DNA of 64,000 nt from Latrodectus hesperus (GCA_037975125.1 CM075862.1:40948024-41012023), one strand, 5' to 3'; shown: positions 22,100 to 33,430, numbered from the stretch's first letter. Translations and numbers: made by a program. The notes: a model not told the origin generated them from the sequence alone.

Positions 22100-24060
22100 C
22101 GCAAAAACTACAATGTTGAAATAATCATCACAAAATTTGCGCGCGAATATCAAAGTGTAATTAATTTCATTGTTTGTGTAACATTAGTTTCGCAAAACTT
22201 CATGTTTTCTTGTTTTCAGTATATGATCAATAGTTGTATATACAAAAGAATAAACTGTCTAATACAAACTAAACTAATAATAAAAGTGATTTCATTTCGA
22301 ATTTTAAAAGATGTAATAATTGAAAATAACAGGGTACATCGGTGTAGCACAGGAAAATTTCTGATAACATTTTGAATTGCTCAAGTGTTTAATTTACAAG
22401 AGCTGCGCAGCTGCTTAGTCTCACAATGATTTTTATGCATATATAATTATAGTTCAAACTTATTGCTTCCTTTCTCTTATAATCAATCAATGTAAAATAC
22501 TATTATTACTTTTAATTAACAGAATTTTAAAGATTATTAATTTATGAGTTATAATTTTGAAGAAGCTATTAATTGTTTTGCCATAGTTTCCGTTTTTCAT
22601 TTGAAAATTCTAGAAAACCTAGATTAATATACTAATATTGAATACAATTGCCCATTGGCACTTGTGTCAAAAGGTCTAAGGTATTTATATAGGATTTCAT
22701 GAGAAATCTTAGCTAGTTATTACTGTCAAATTGTAGGGATAAATTGTATTAAAATATTTGAATAAAAAATAATTCTTTATATTTTTTTAAATGCCAACAG
22801 AAATTAGTTGGTAAATAAGAATATCAATTAGAATGTCCACATAATGATTAATGTAAAGAGATTATTTTTATAAACGATAGTTTCCAGTTTGGTTGTTCGT
22901 AATATTTAGTTTTAATATTCATGTAACCCAAAATAATTACCCCGTGTTTTAAATATGAAATTAAGTACTTATTATTTATTTTACTACAATAACAAAGACT
23001 AAAAGATAGAATCAAAGTACACACAGCAAAATAATTTAGCAAGATGGCTAATGAAAAACTCTTATATTTCCTAAAATGTTATATTTAGTTAAAAACAGGT
23101 AGTTAAATTAATAAATTAAACATTGTTCCATTAAATAAAGGAATAGTAATCATTAATGCTCTTGCCAAAAGTATTAACTAGCTATTTTTGGAGATTAATT
23201 TAATGTAATTCAAAACAAAAAGAGAGTTACGATATCAAAAAGGAATTTGCTTATATGTATTACTTATAAATGCTATTTTTTAATATTATTTTATTGAAAT
23301 TTGCAACTTGCTTAGAATTAATATATGAATAATAATAAATTAAAATATTGATAAATATATATTTGTCTGAAATCGAGTATTTCCTTGAAAATTATATAGT
23401 CCCAAAAAGTACATTTCAAACACTCTTTTGATGTCCAGATGAAAATTAAACTTTGTTGCTCACTGAATATTTTAAAAATTGTACATCACGAAATAAAATT
23501 TAATTTGAGATTTACAAGATAAAGAACGATTATTTTCTGTATTTATTCAAGCACTTAGTGAAAAAATCTGCGTTTTCACACTGTTTGATAGAAGAAAGTA
23601 AGTTATATTTCAATATAAAACTGAATATTTTATTTTTTATTTCCGAATGAATAAGAAAATTGACTAAACTTAGAACTACGAGTAAAAATTTGAGGATGAC
23701 AACTGGAAGATGCTGGAAAAAATAATTTGAAAAGAAAAATTATTCCCCAAAAGAAAATTATTGACTTGATTCCTTAACTTATTTTGAGGACTTCATATAG
23801 TGTATATTTTTCTTTTAGATGGGCTTATGAAGTATATAGTATTTTTTCAGACATTGTTTGGTGCTAAAATTTTAATTGATAAATTTTTGGCTTTTAATAG
23901 ATTTTTTTTATTTCATCATTTCCCTGAAAGAAACGTTTAGGTAAAAACCTAAAGTAAGTTTTGGATAAAAAGTAATAATTCGAGTGGAATTTAAGATTTA
24001 AAGTAGATTCTAGATCAATATAGACCTCTCCATGCCCGAAGTGGATGTCAAAATTGATTT
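22100..24060. other. AT-rich DNA, no gene seen
   Basis: A 64-codon minus-strand frame (22848-23042) starts with a hydrophobic segment but is not otherwise distinguished. No repeats recognised. Confidence 0.5.
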
Positions 24061-24077
24061 TATTGAATTAAAGAACA

Positions 24078-24096
24078 TAGCGCCACCTAGTGTCCA
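24078..24096. promoter_or_regulatory. CTCF-like binding motif
   Basis: The site reads TAGCGCCACCTAGTGTCCA, which closely follows the arthropod CTCF core (TAGCGCCACCT, complement AGGTGGCGCTA) and the flanking ...CTAGTG that vertebrate sites share. It stands out in DNA that otherwise has almost no GC-rich words. Whether it is bound is unknown. Confidence 0.4.
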
Positions 24097-24099
24097 TGT

Positions 24100-25885
24100 C
24101 CTAGACCATTTAGTTGCTTAGAATTTAATTCAAAAAGTATTGAAATTTTAATTCTTGATTTATTCACCAAAAAATCGGTTTTGAAACGAAAATACTTTAT
24201 TTTTCACTTTATAAATTTATCATAAATAAAAGCAAACATGTATTTAAAAGAATGTATGATAAGTTTTAAAACGATAAATGAAATTTCAGTTCTCTATAAA
24301 ATAATACCATAAGTATCACTTAATTTAATATTAAAAATAAACTTCATAATTATATAAATGATATAAATTTGACATTTGTTTTTTTTAAAAAAATAAGAAA
24401 ATAGAATATTATTCGATTTATGTAGGTTGTTTAAAAGTTTTAAATTATAAAATAAGTGGCAGGAAATGTCAAGCATCTCCAAGGGAATTCGTAAAAAAAA
24501 ATCCTACCGATGACATGACACTTTAATACATATTTCTAAATAAAATAAGGAAAAAAACAAAATATATTTTGCATCTGAAGAAAAATATGCAAGAGCAAAA
24601 ATTTTTTTTCGTAAAATTTTGGTATTCTTTGGAGACTAACAGATTGCAAATTTAATTAATTTCATTTTGAATTTCTTAGAGTACTTATTATTTGTCAAAA
24701 GTAATAAATGCACATTCATAATTAAATAATATTGAGGATTATGCAATTATATTAGCAAAGTAAAAATAAATATGCTGTCTTTCTATTTTATTTATTGTTT
24801 AGTCTTATATTTTATGTATGAATTATATATATAATTTTTATATGAAATGGCTGAGATAATTTGAGAGGTTGAAATTTTCCATAATAAAATAAAATATGTC
24901 ATAAAAAAGAAACACAAAATAAATTTTTTAAACTTTTTTACATGCCCCCTATAGTAACATCAATAAATTTTAGCAAATAGTAATTAATATTTGTTGAATA
25001 CTGTCCCTCTCAATCTTTCTTAATATTTTTGTTTTATTGAATTCATTTTTTGATCCATAAATTAATTTTTGTTTTTAATATATTTTAATTTATTAATTAT
25101 TTTTGTTTTTCTGCAGTTATTTATGAATGTCAATTGTATAATGCATATATATGTTTGCCGTTGATTTATCTCTGTTTTTTTATCATATAACTTCATTAAC
25201 ATTTGAAATTATCGATTCAGAAAAGATATTACAAATTCATTGCAAAATTGAATACCAATTATGATATCGGGAGAGAAGCAGACTCCTAAATAAATCCATA
25301 CTAAGAAATATTTCTCTTTCTGAATACTTATCAATTGGATACATAAATAAAAATGAGAATAAATGTAGTGAAAAACAAAAAATTTTTTAAAATTATTTTG
25401 ATGCTTTTTGGTATAAAATAATTAAAGGTAAAAATATACGTTAAACATAGATGTGTTCGCCTAAATAATGAAAATTTCTAATAATTTTCATGTGCATTAA
25501 ACCGCTTGAAATTCAAATTATCAATAATTTATTTAAAATGTATTATTTATTTTAATTTCCTCATGTAGTTAGAACAATATTCGTATATAGTTTATTACAA
25601 ATAAAATTACCTATTCATCTTTTGAAACATAAACCTAAATTAATTTCTTCTATTTGAACTTTTTTTTTTTAAAAAACTACATTTATATCAGTAAAATATA
25701 TTAATAATGTTTGATTAATCATGTAATGTATTTATGGGTTGGAAAATTTTAAATAAAAAATTTACTTCTTTTTTTTTCAATCTTTTCGAGAAATATTGAT
25801 AATATTTAGCAAACTACATTTACATTGTTTCATTGAAAAACAAGTTGAAGTTGTGATAATTGAGAATTGCATTCACAAGGATATT
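24100..25885. other. Very AT-rich DNA, no gene seen
   Basis: Long A and T runs and no ORF worth reporting. No inverted or tandem repeat stands out. Confidence 0.5.
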
Positions 25886-25891
25886 AACGAT

Positions 25892-26550
25892 TTATTCACG
25901 AAGATCTACACTTAAGAAAATGAGGCATGAGTTGTCAATAAAAGAGCAACAATTTTCCGAAAAGAGAACAGCATCAAAGCATTTATACTCCGGATAATCT
26001 ATTTTACGTAAAAGAAAATTGAAAACCTTATTCGACAGCATTAAATCCGTATTTACCATCCGTTTTCGCCATTTTTCTTTCGCCTTCCAATTTAAAGCAG
26101 ATTGAGTTTTATAAAAACACTGCTGCCACTGTCGCCGCGTGCATTTAAGGCTGTTCTTTAGCTCACAAATCGAATCTCTGAGTAGAAACTCATGACCGTA
26201 CTCATCTCTCGACGCAAACTTTCAATCTCATAAGCCTTCTCTTCTAGACAGGATTTCCATTTAGTATTTCGGCTGCTTTCAACTAGTGTTGCCAGTTTTT
26301 TTTTTATTATCTCGCCTTCGGAACGGTGTTTGTTCCTAAATAAATGTGAGCAGGCCATTTCATTTTATACTTCGAAAATCGAAATAGCGAACTGCTTTGT
26401 TAGTTCTTCTTCGTCTTTTTCAGCTTTAATAGAAGACTGTGATGTGTGAACTCCTTGGGGCTTTCGAATTTCACAGCAGGAAACATTCCATTGGAAGTAA
26501 AATGTCATTTTCTCACATGGCTGTAACTGACAACATTTCAACCCATTCAT
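25892..26550 (-). pseudogene. Broken coiled-coil protein coding region, unassigned
   Basis: On the minus strand a frame opens at ATG 26548-26550 and reads 61 codons (CEKMTFYFQWNVSCCEIRKP, then KAEKDEEELTKQFAISIFEV) to a single TAA at 26365-26367. It stays open in the same frame through LFRNKHRSEGEIIKKKLATL and EEKAYEIESLRREMSTVM to 26158. In another frame, coding-like sequence carries on from about 26188: CELKNSLKCTRRQWQQCFYK, LNWKAKEKWRKRMVNTDLM and on to a TAA at 25892-25894. Together this is about 219 codons with one stop and one frameshift. The middle is rich in Glu, Lys and Leu with heptad-like spacing, so a coiled coil is likely. I see no transposon motif. An AATAAA overlaps the final stop. 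It may be a decayed retrocopy of a host gene or an exon whose stop lies in a short intron. The family is not recognised. Confidence 0.5.
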
Positions 26551-26554
26551 ATTT

Positions 26555-26870
26555 TTTTTTTACAAAAATACAAATTTTTTAAATAGGATTATTTTAACTA
26601 ATTTATTTTATCATATCAATCTCCATTTCATAATATTTTAATTGTTAGTAATGTATTACATAATTTTATTCCATATAATCCACTTCAAATTATTTATTTT
26701 ATTAGAATGTCCTATATTATAATATGAACAGTAAATACTTAAGATGATTATATGATATGAATTTTAAGATAAAACCAGTACTTATTATTATAAATGGAAA
26801 ATGATTATATGATGGCATAAATTTACAATAAGATGATTGTATGATATGAACTACATCACTTAAATTTACA
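26555..26870. other. AT-rich spacer, short repeated phrase
   Basis: About 300 bp of AT-rich DNA. The phrase AAGATGATTATATGATATGA and close variants recur about three times between 26740 and 26852, a diffuse tandem-like pattern. Nothing else is visible. Confidence 0.4.
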
Positions 26871-26882
26871 TTTTTTGCACCC

Positions 26883-28190
26883 AGAGGACGAATGGCTGCA
26901 CGTGTTTACAGATGGCTCCATGTTGGCTGACTGTATCAATGCTGGCGTCTTTTGTAGGTTCTACACGCTTGATATTCCGTTCGATAGCTTTTGATGCGGA
27001 TATCTCAGCTATTCAAATCGCTCTGTTACAGCTCTAGTTTGGTTTGAAACTTTTTTTGTTATACAATCAGATTCTCGGGATGACCTTCTGACCATTGCTT
27101 CATCCGAAGTTCCTTAGCTGATATTTTAAAGATTCGTCTGGTCCTCAATGATTTCATTGAAAAACATAAAGAGGTTGCATTGCTGTTATTACCAGCGCAA
27201 CGTGGAATACAAGTAAATGAAATAGCAGATTACCCGGCAAAGAAAGCAATCACAATATTACAAATTGCAGGTAAGCCAATTAAGTTTTTTCCAAAATCTG
27301 CTGTTGTTACCAGAACATCATGGACTACAAGAAATGAAACAGCTGATTACCCGGCAAAAAAAGCAACCAAAATTTTACAAATTGCAGGTAAATCATTCAA
27401 GCTTTTCCAAAAACTGCTGTTGTTACCAGCACACCGTGGACTACAAGAAAATGAAACAGCTGATTACCCGGCAAAAAAAGCAACCAAAATTTTACAAATT
27501 GCAGGTAAATCAATCAAGTTTTTCCAAAATCTGCTGTTGTTACCAGCACACCGTGGACTACAAGAAATGAAACAGCTGATTACCCTTCAAAAAAGCAACC
27601 AAAATTTTACAAATTGCAGGTAAATCATTCAAGCTTTTCCAAAATCTGCTGTTGTTACCAGCACACCGTGGACTACAAGAAAATGAAACAGCTGATTACC
27701 CGGCAAAAAAAGCAACCAAAATTTTACAAATAGCAGGTAAACCAATTAAGTTTTTCCAAAAACTGCTGTTGTTACCAGCACACCGTGGACTACAAGAAAA
27801 TGAAACAGCTGATTACCCGGCAAAAAATGCAACCAAAATTTTACAAATAGCAGGTAAACCAATTCCATTTTATACCATCAAACTGTAAATTAGAAAAGTT
27901 TTTTGAAAAGATTTTTGAAAAAAAGTTTAAAAGAGGCAAGCAAGAACAAGAAACGGGTTAATGAAATCACAAATATTCCACTTTGGCCGAGAAACAGATC
28001 TGTTGTAATTTTTCGCCTCGCTAATTCTCACGATTGTCTCTCTAAGCATTTATATCGCATAAAAATACTGTCAAGTCTTTATTGTTAACTGTGCAACAAA
28101 CAAGAGGAAATAGAAGTCAACAATTAGAATCATTGCCCTCCACTGAACTCGTTTCACTGAAGAGCTAGATACAAGATGAACGATTTTGCA
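26883..28190 (+). pseudogene. Non-LTR retrotransposon ORF2 tail with amplified RNase H motif
   Basis: The RNase H domain begins at about 26883 with EDEWLHVFTDGSMLADCINA, whose aspartate in TDGS is the first catalytic residue. After one frameshift it goes on DADISAIQIALLQL, then QSDSRDDLLTIASSEV with another catalytic aspartate, and LKIRLVLNDFIEKHKEVALL. The last motif, LPAQRGIQVNEIADYPAKKA, is then repeated in tandem (see 27182-27868). Beyond the array the normal C-terminal tail resumes with frame changes: VNEITNIPLWPRNRSVVIFR, LSKHLYRIKILSSLYC, and CNKQEEIEVNN before HCP, matching the cysteine/histidine tail of I/Jockey-like ORF2 proteins. Reverse transcriptase and endonuclease are absent. 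This is a different family from the copies at 2529 and 45557. Confidence 0.82.
27182..27868 (+). repeat. Tandem array of 39-codon RNase H units
   Basis: Six near-identical units start at 27182, 27300, 27416, 27533, 27648 and 27765 (spacing 118, 116, 117, 115, 117 bp; the last is nearly full length). Each begins GCTGTTGTTACCAGCACACC, contains GATTACCCGGCAAAAAAAGC and ends near AAACTG or AAATCT. The translated unit is LLLLPAHRGLQENETADYPA followed by KKATKILQIAGKSIKFFQK. It carries the final conserved RNase H block (H..G...NE.AD). Units 1 and 2 are the most diverged. Confidence 0.95.
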
Positions 28191-28199
28191 TCAAATTCT

Positions 28200-29040
28200 T
28201 CAGTGTGATGAATTTACTGTGGTTCCACTTTTGTTATCTGTGTTCATGCTACTTTTAAGTTCTTTGTTCTAGTTTTAATGTTTGTTATTCTGTCTGCAGC
28301 TGTCTTGTTACCAGCCATTAGAAAGAAAAAAAATTACTTTGCTTATTATTTTAAAAAATTAAGTATTTTTAAAACATTAAATCTAAAGATCCGCATTTTG
28401 TTTGTCGTTCGTAATCAGACCTCATATAATTAAATTCTATAAACCAACCAATCACAATCAATCAACAACATATTGTTTTATTAAAAAAGGATCGGATTTT
28501 CTCTGTAAAGTATTATATTTAAAAAATTTAACAAGATACCATTATATTTTTCTAGAAATTACTAGCCAATCATTGTTGTTTTCTTAATTCTTAATGTTTC
28601 ATTGTTTTTTTAATGTAGTAATTTATATCCTTGTTTTCTTAATGCAGTAATTTATATTACCTAAAATTTATCGAGAATTTTTATAACTAATTTTTATTAC
28701 TTAAAATCATTTAAATTTTATGCAGTAAAACTTTTAATTATGTAAAAAATATTATTTGGAAATTAGATTTATAATAAATTTATGAATGTATTTCTAATAA
28801 TTATTTAATTAATTCAAAAAAATTTTGCATTATTTTAAGCAATAAAAATTTCCATTAAATTCTTCAAGTGTTTCTTAAAATAAAATATAAGCTAACTCTT
28901 CCTAGCACTTAAGAATCTAAGTATTTTACATACTTTAATACTAAGAATAGAAGTATCTTATGTGCATGGAAATTAAAATTCGTGTTACTCTGAATTTAAT
29001 AAATTCAAGATATTTTTAATTTAGAAATGTAAATATCAGA
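28200..29040. other. Retrotransposon 3' UTR then AT-rich DNA
   Basis: Roughly 28200-28330 is probably the 3' untranslated end of the preceding retrotransposon, ending in an A-rich run near 28322-28334. Beyond that I see only AT-rich DNA. The 61-codon ORF at 28402-28587 has no support. Confidence 0.4.
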
Positions 29041-29048
29041 ACATACAT

Positions 29049-29110
29049 AGGCATAAAGTTACAAATATAAAGGGATTTAAAAATCCCCTTATGTTTGTAA
29101 CTTTATGCCT
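29049..29110. repeat. 62-bp near-perfect hairpin
   Basis: Two 30-bp arms (29049-29078 and 29081-29110) are inverted copies with two differences, one of which would still pair as G-U in RNA. The left arm starts AGGCATAAAGTTACAAATAT and the loop is only 2 nt. No flanking duplication was found. Confidence 0.85.
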
Positions 29111-29504
29111 CAATCCTTATAATAACATACGTGACAAGACTGTATTTCCATTTTAAATTTAATAAGATGAACTTGTTAACAAGCCTCAGTTAAGTAATTC
29201 AATTGAAAGTCGCACTGATAAATCTGAATTTATTCAGAATTAAAAAGTTAATTAAAGTTTGGGATCGAGTCGTTGCGATATTGACTTTGAAGAATTCCTG
29301 CGACTAACGAATAGGAGAATTTATTAGCTTTTCCTCTCATCAAACTATCATTATTTGCTTACTTGTTTAAATAATTAATGTACTTGTAATTAAGAGCTAT
29401 GGGTTTACCAAACTTTTATTTTTAATTCAGATAGAATATGCATGACTAAACCTAAATGTTTTTTAAAGTAAATAAAAGCTTATTTTCTTCGTTATTACAA
29501 AATG

Positions 29505-29760
29505 TCTTCGAATCTCGACAAAGAAAATATCTTTCGTGTTCATTAATGCCAACTGGAACACGTTAAAAATGTCGTGGAGCAATGTAGTCCATGTGAAATG
29601 ATACTTCTAAAAAAGGCATGCTAAATATAGGGGTTTTCTGCCTGGTCCCTCATTCTAAATCACGAAGATCTACTTACTTTCGGGGTCCAATATTGCATGC
29701 AATCAAATTACTCCCCAATGGTTGCTCCACTAGATAAAGTGCTTTCACTTTTAACTCTTA
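29505..29760 (+). repeat. SINE family E-like copy
   Basis: Starts around TCTTCGAATCTCGACAAAG (B-box remnant), then CAACTGGAACACGTTAAAAA, GAAATGATACTTCTAAAAA and CCCAATGGTTGCTCCACTA. The same order occurs at 17640-17900. Confidence 0.5.
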
Positions 29761-29764
29761 TAGA

Positions 29765-31140
29765 GCGAAGCAGGTGATAAATGGATCCTACCAAACAGGC
29801 ATTATAATAATAACAAATCAAAATTTGCTTCTTTTAAAAATAGATATAAACTCACTAACATCAATATACTGCCTCACAAAGTTATTAATCTTTACAAGTT
29901 CGAGTGTATGAATGCGTCATCATAAATTTCCAGAAATCCTATCAGCTTTGAAATGGTAGAAGAAAGCTTTAGATGATATTGAATTCCTTCACACATGAGA
30001 GCATTAATTATGAATCTATTCTTAAAATAAATAACAGAAAAATGAAACTTTTATCAAGAGATTTCTTCAAATTCGCAGAATCTGAGGTATTTTCTTTGCT
30101 GTTTCTAAGGGAAGTGTGAAAAATAATTTTCTCAGGATTTCCAACGATTAGTAGAAAATTCCTTTCACATGCTTTTCTTACAATTTTTTTTATTTAGTTA
30201 TATAAATTCTAAGCTTATAGAAAAAGTTTTCGGAAGTAAAATCTGCGCCTTTCATTTTCAAAAGAAGGAAGAAAAGCAAGCAAAACATTTTCATTGCACT
30301 AAATCTCAACCTTCGCGGAACTCTCTTAACGATTTCTAACTCTTAGAATTTCACCTCGATCTAAGAAATGGTTCAAGTTAGCTTAAAGAATGCTAAACCT
30401 TTCTTGTAAAAGAATGTTTATAAAACGAGGAAATAAAAATATTTCTGTATACACTGGGGTATGGGAATAGTAAAATAAATATACGGAAGTTGTTTTTCCT
30501 TTTATAGATTTAAAGCTACTAAATATAAGAGTGTTGCGATAAAACTTAAGAAACACTTTTTATAACAAAATGCATTTTAGATAATCGAGAAAAATGCCAG
30601 AAACATAAAACACATACCCAAACAAACACTGCAGCAAATGGCTAAAGCACTGGTGAAAAAGAAAGTTTTACTGAATGATAAATAAAGTTAACTGTATCGT
30701 TTGTAAGATGGAAGTAATTAAGGTGTTGAATTAACATAATCAATTAAAAATGAAATACTAACTTAATAAATAGTTTTAAATAACCAAAAATACTTTAATT
30801 TTTAAGTTACTGAAAATTAAAGTAATTAAGTATTGCTTAAAAACCAAAGGCATTCATAAGGAATGTGCAACAATATTTTGATACACTTCATATAGTTGTA
30901 TTATTCAAGCGTCTTAATGTATTTATTCAAAAAGTTATATGAATAATATATTTTTTAATATAACAAGCTACATAATGTTCCTAATATAACGAACGTTCAT
31001 TCTATAAATGTTCTTCTGTAATTACTTGTCAGTTATTTTGCAAAATATTTCAAATTGCAAAAAATTCATCAGCTTAAGTTTTATACCTTGAATTATAATT
31101 TTACGTACTTACTAAAGTTAATAAATTAAATACCTAATGT
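29765..31140. other. AT-rich DNA, no gene seen
   Basis: No ORF or repeat that I can defend. Confidence 0.5.
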
Positions 31141-31156
31141 ATTTACAAACTTTTTG

Positions 31157-31462
31157 GTCGCCCAACTTGTCTAGTGGTCAGCGTGCCTGACTTCGGATAA
31201 GGAGGTCCTGGGTTCGAATCCGGGTTCGGGCATGAATGTACTTTCTCTTTCTGTCCTGTCTTTGTCCTTTCCTTGTATGAATGAGATAGGAATGGTTGGC
31301 TACCCTATAAACAGGTACCTATGGCATGTCTGTAGAGCAAAGTCGTACTTTCACCTTCATGGTGCTCTGATTAAAACGAAAGACGCTCCCAATTGACTTA
31401 AATTCACATTGCCAAGGCATAGCGAGCTTGGCTTGTCCAAGTGTCATTTAGTAACAACTACA
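31157..31462 (+). repeat. SINE family A copy with 12-bp TSD
   Basis: The flanks are 12-bp direct repeats differing at one base: ACAAACTTTTTG at 31145-31156 and ACAAACCTTTTG at 31463-31474. The tRNA-like head begins CGCCCAACTTGTCTAGTGG and has a perfect B box, GGTTCGAATCC, within GGGTTCGAATCCGGGTTCGG. The 3' half shares GATTAAAACGAAAGACGCTC and GCGAGCTTGGCTTGTCCAAG with the copy at 18233-18601. The unit ends in a CAA-like tail (AACAACTACAAC). Confidence 0.9.
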
Positions 31463-31721
31463 ACAAACCTTTTGTATTAAATTGAAATCCTAATATAAAT
31501 TTTAACTTAATATTCTTCATATTCCCAGTATTCTTCAGACATCTCTGGTTCTATCAGATCTTCTATTGAACAATTTTTGATGGGAGTTTTGCTTTTGCCC
31601 ACCGCATGAAAATTTACAGGAGTGGGTGCACCTCGAAATTTACAGGGTGACCTCCTTTGCTACACAAAAACACTACCAATGAATGTCAGTGTTTTTCTGG
31701 GCATTGACAAGTCCTTGGGGA

Positions 31722-31975
31722 AAGACCTACAATGGACTAATAGTAGGACAATGTTCTTCGGAATGTAAGGGCCTGGGTTCAATCTCAACGACTGTTGAAC
31801 AAGGTGAGATGGATATTGCACTTCTAGCTTCTGCATGGACGTTTGTCGGGCTGGGTACTTGGGAGTTATCTAGAAAGATTTTTCTGCTAGGTTTCCTTCT
31901 TTGTGACATGTGAATATGGCCTGTTATTTATGAAAAGTCTTTTTAGATATCATTTTTCGTGGTGGACACTGAAAT
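31722..31975 (+). repeat. SINE family D-like copy
   Basis: Head CAATGGACTAATAGTAGG, B-box-like GGCCTGGGTTCAATCTCAAC, then CTTCTGCATGGACGTTTGTC and CTAGGTTTCCTTCTTTGTGA. It matches the order in 15610-15920. Both strands carry 60-76 codon ORFs here without support. Confidence 0.6.
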
Positions 31976-31979
31976 ACTG

Positions 31980-32775
31980 ATCTATTATTAAATTATAATT
32001 ATCATAAGTTATCAAAATTTTGGAAATCAATTGGTAAGCATGCTAAGTTTCTTGTAGAGAAGTATTCCGCTCGTATATTATCGGTCAGTCAAATAAAAAA
32101 ATTAAATGGTAAACATGACATAGAAATTTAATGATTGTTCATAGATTCATGTTTGATTAGTGTTTAATTAATGATGTACCAAACTTTATTAACTGATTTC
32201 TCAGTTAAAGTTTACAATAATTAAACGGTAATACATTCTTTAAACTTTTTTAAAATTGTAATTGCATTAATAATATTTAGAAAATATTTTAACGCATTTA
32301 AATTGAGTTTCTTCCATAAATTCCAATACAAAATTCCCTTCCAAACATTTTCTCATTTTTGTATCGGAATAAATCGATTAATTTAAATGTTTTTTAACAT
32401 TCAGTATATCTTTTTCCCACGTGAATCGTTTCAATGGAGTTTTGTTCGATATTTTTCATTGTATTATATTTTTCTTCGTAAGAAGACATCATGTCTGTTA
32501 CTCCTGTTTTCCAATGACTCAAAACATTGTTAATTTGAAAGAGGTAAATTTATTTTTATAATAAATTTTTATTTTTATTAATTTATAATAAGTTTTTATT
32601 ATAAAAATTTATTTTTATAATAAATTCATAAAGAATATTTAAAATATAAAATAAATAATATTGCTTTCAAATATTCATTAGATAATAAAGATTTCTGAAT
32701 GACTGATATATTCAAATATTGATGAATAAATAACATCGATATACAAATTTCTACAAATTGAATTTCCTCATTCAT
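31980..32775. other. AT-rich DNA, no gene seen
   Basis: A local imperfect repeat of TTTATTTTTATAATAAATT lies at 32548-32630. Otherwise there is nothing I can support. Confidence 0.45.
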
Positions 32776-32777
32776 TT

Positions 32778-33430
32778 GTTGCTGTTGTTGTTTCTTATCC
32801 AAGATGATGTAGCAAAGTTACTCCATCTCTATAAAAGAAAAAATTTCTAAAAAATCTAGAAACAGGTATGGGTCTCTTAAAATATCAGGAACTATAAAAC
32901 CACAAGCATTTAAGAATAATATCAGGGGAGACCTGTTTAGCCCAGTACTAAAGACAGTTCTGAAAGTTCCTATCTCACTGAAAGGATTTGATGTGACCAC
33001 TCAAAAAGCGTGAGAATACCAAAGATAGTACCAAAGACAGTTCTGAAAGTTCCTATCTCACTGAAAGGATTTAATGTGACCACTCAAAAAGCGTGAGAAT
33101 ATCAAAGACAGTTCTGAAAGTTCCTATCTCACTGAAAGGATTTAATGTGACCATTCAAAAAAGCGTGAGAGTACCAAAGACAGTTCTGAAAGTTCCTATC
33201 TCACTAAAAGGATTTGATGTGACCACTCAAAAAGCGTGAGAGTCGTCTGCCTTCTCCCGATATATTGAGCTGGTGACATCAAAAGGGTCTTTTTCCAAAG
33301 TACCAAGTACGTTCAGGAGGGAATCTTTAAAGTACATTTAATTCAATCCTTCTGATTGAGGCGAAGTCAAGTTGACATTGCCATGCAGGGGATGTCAACA
33401 GAGACAGACTTGGTTAAACAATCAGCGACT
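32778..33430 (-). pseudogene. Non-LTR retrotransposon ORF2 tail, internally amplified
   Basis: On the minus strand the order is a degraded RNase H end (GLNGNKVAD from about 33450), LKIPS and LMSPAQYIGRRQTTLT, a segment repeated in tandem (32951-33245), and then the C-terminal tail LNACGFIVPDILRDPYLFLD FLEIF... to the stop at 32818-32820. The tail corresponds position by position to HILKCLGLFRHYLVDDPLLV in the 45557 copy, so it is the same superfamily. After the stop the strand runs through a CAA-rich 3' end (complement of GTTGCTGTTGTTGTTTC at 32779-32795), which resembles the (CAA)n next to the 45557 copy. Numerous stops make it non-functional. Confidence 0.75.
32951..33245. repeat. Tandem repeat, 4 units of 71-83 bp
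   Basis: Units start at 32951, 33034, 33105 and 33177 with AAGACAGTTCTGAAAGTTCC and contain CTCACTGAAAGGATTT and CACTCAAAAAGCGTGAGA. The usual unit of 71-72 bp is about 24 codons of the retrotransposon tail. The first unit is longer by a short extra AAAGATAGTACC segment. Confidence 0.93.

Noticed and set aside
31157..31230. Functional tRNA gene
   Set aside because: The A and B boxes are good, but the acceptor stem pairs poorly, a long body follows, and the unit has target-site duplications. It is a SINE head, as are the heads at 36640 and 39417.
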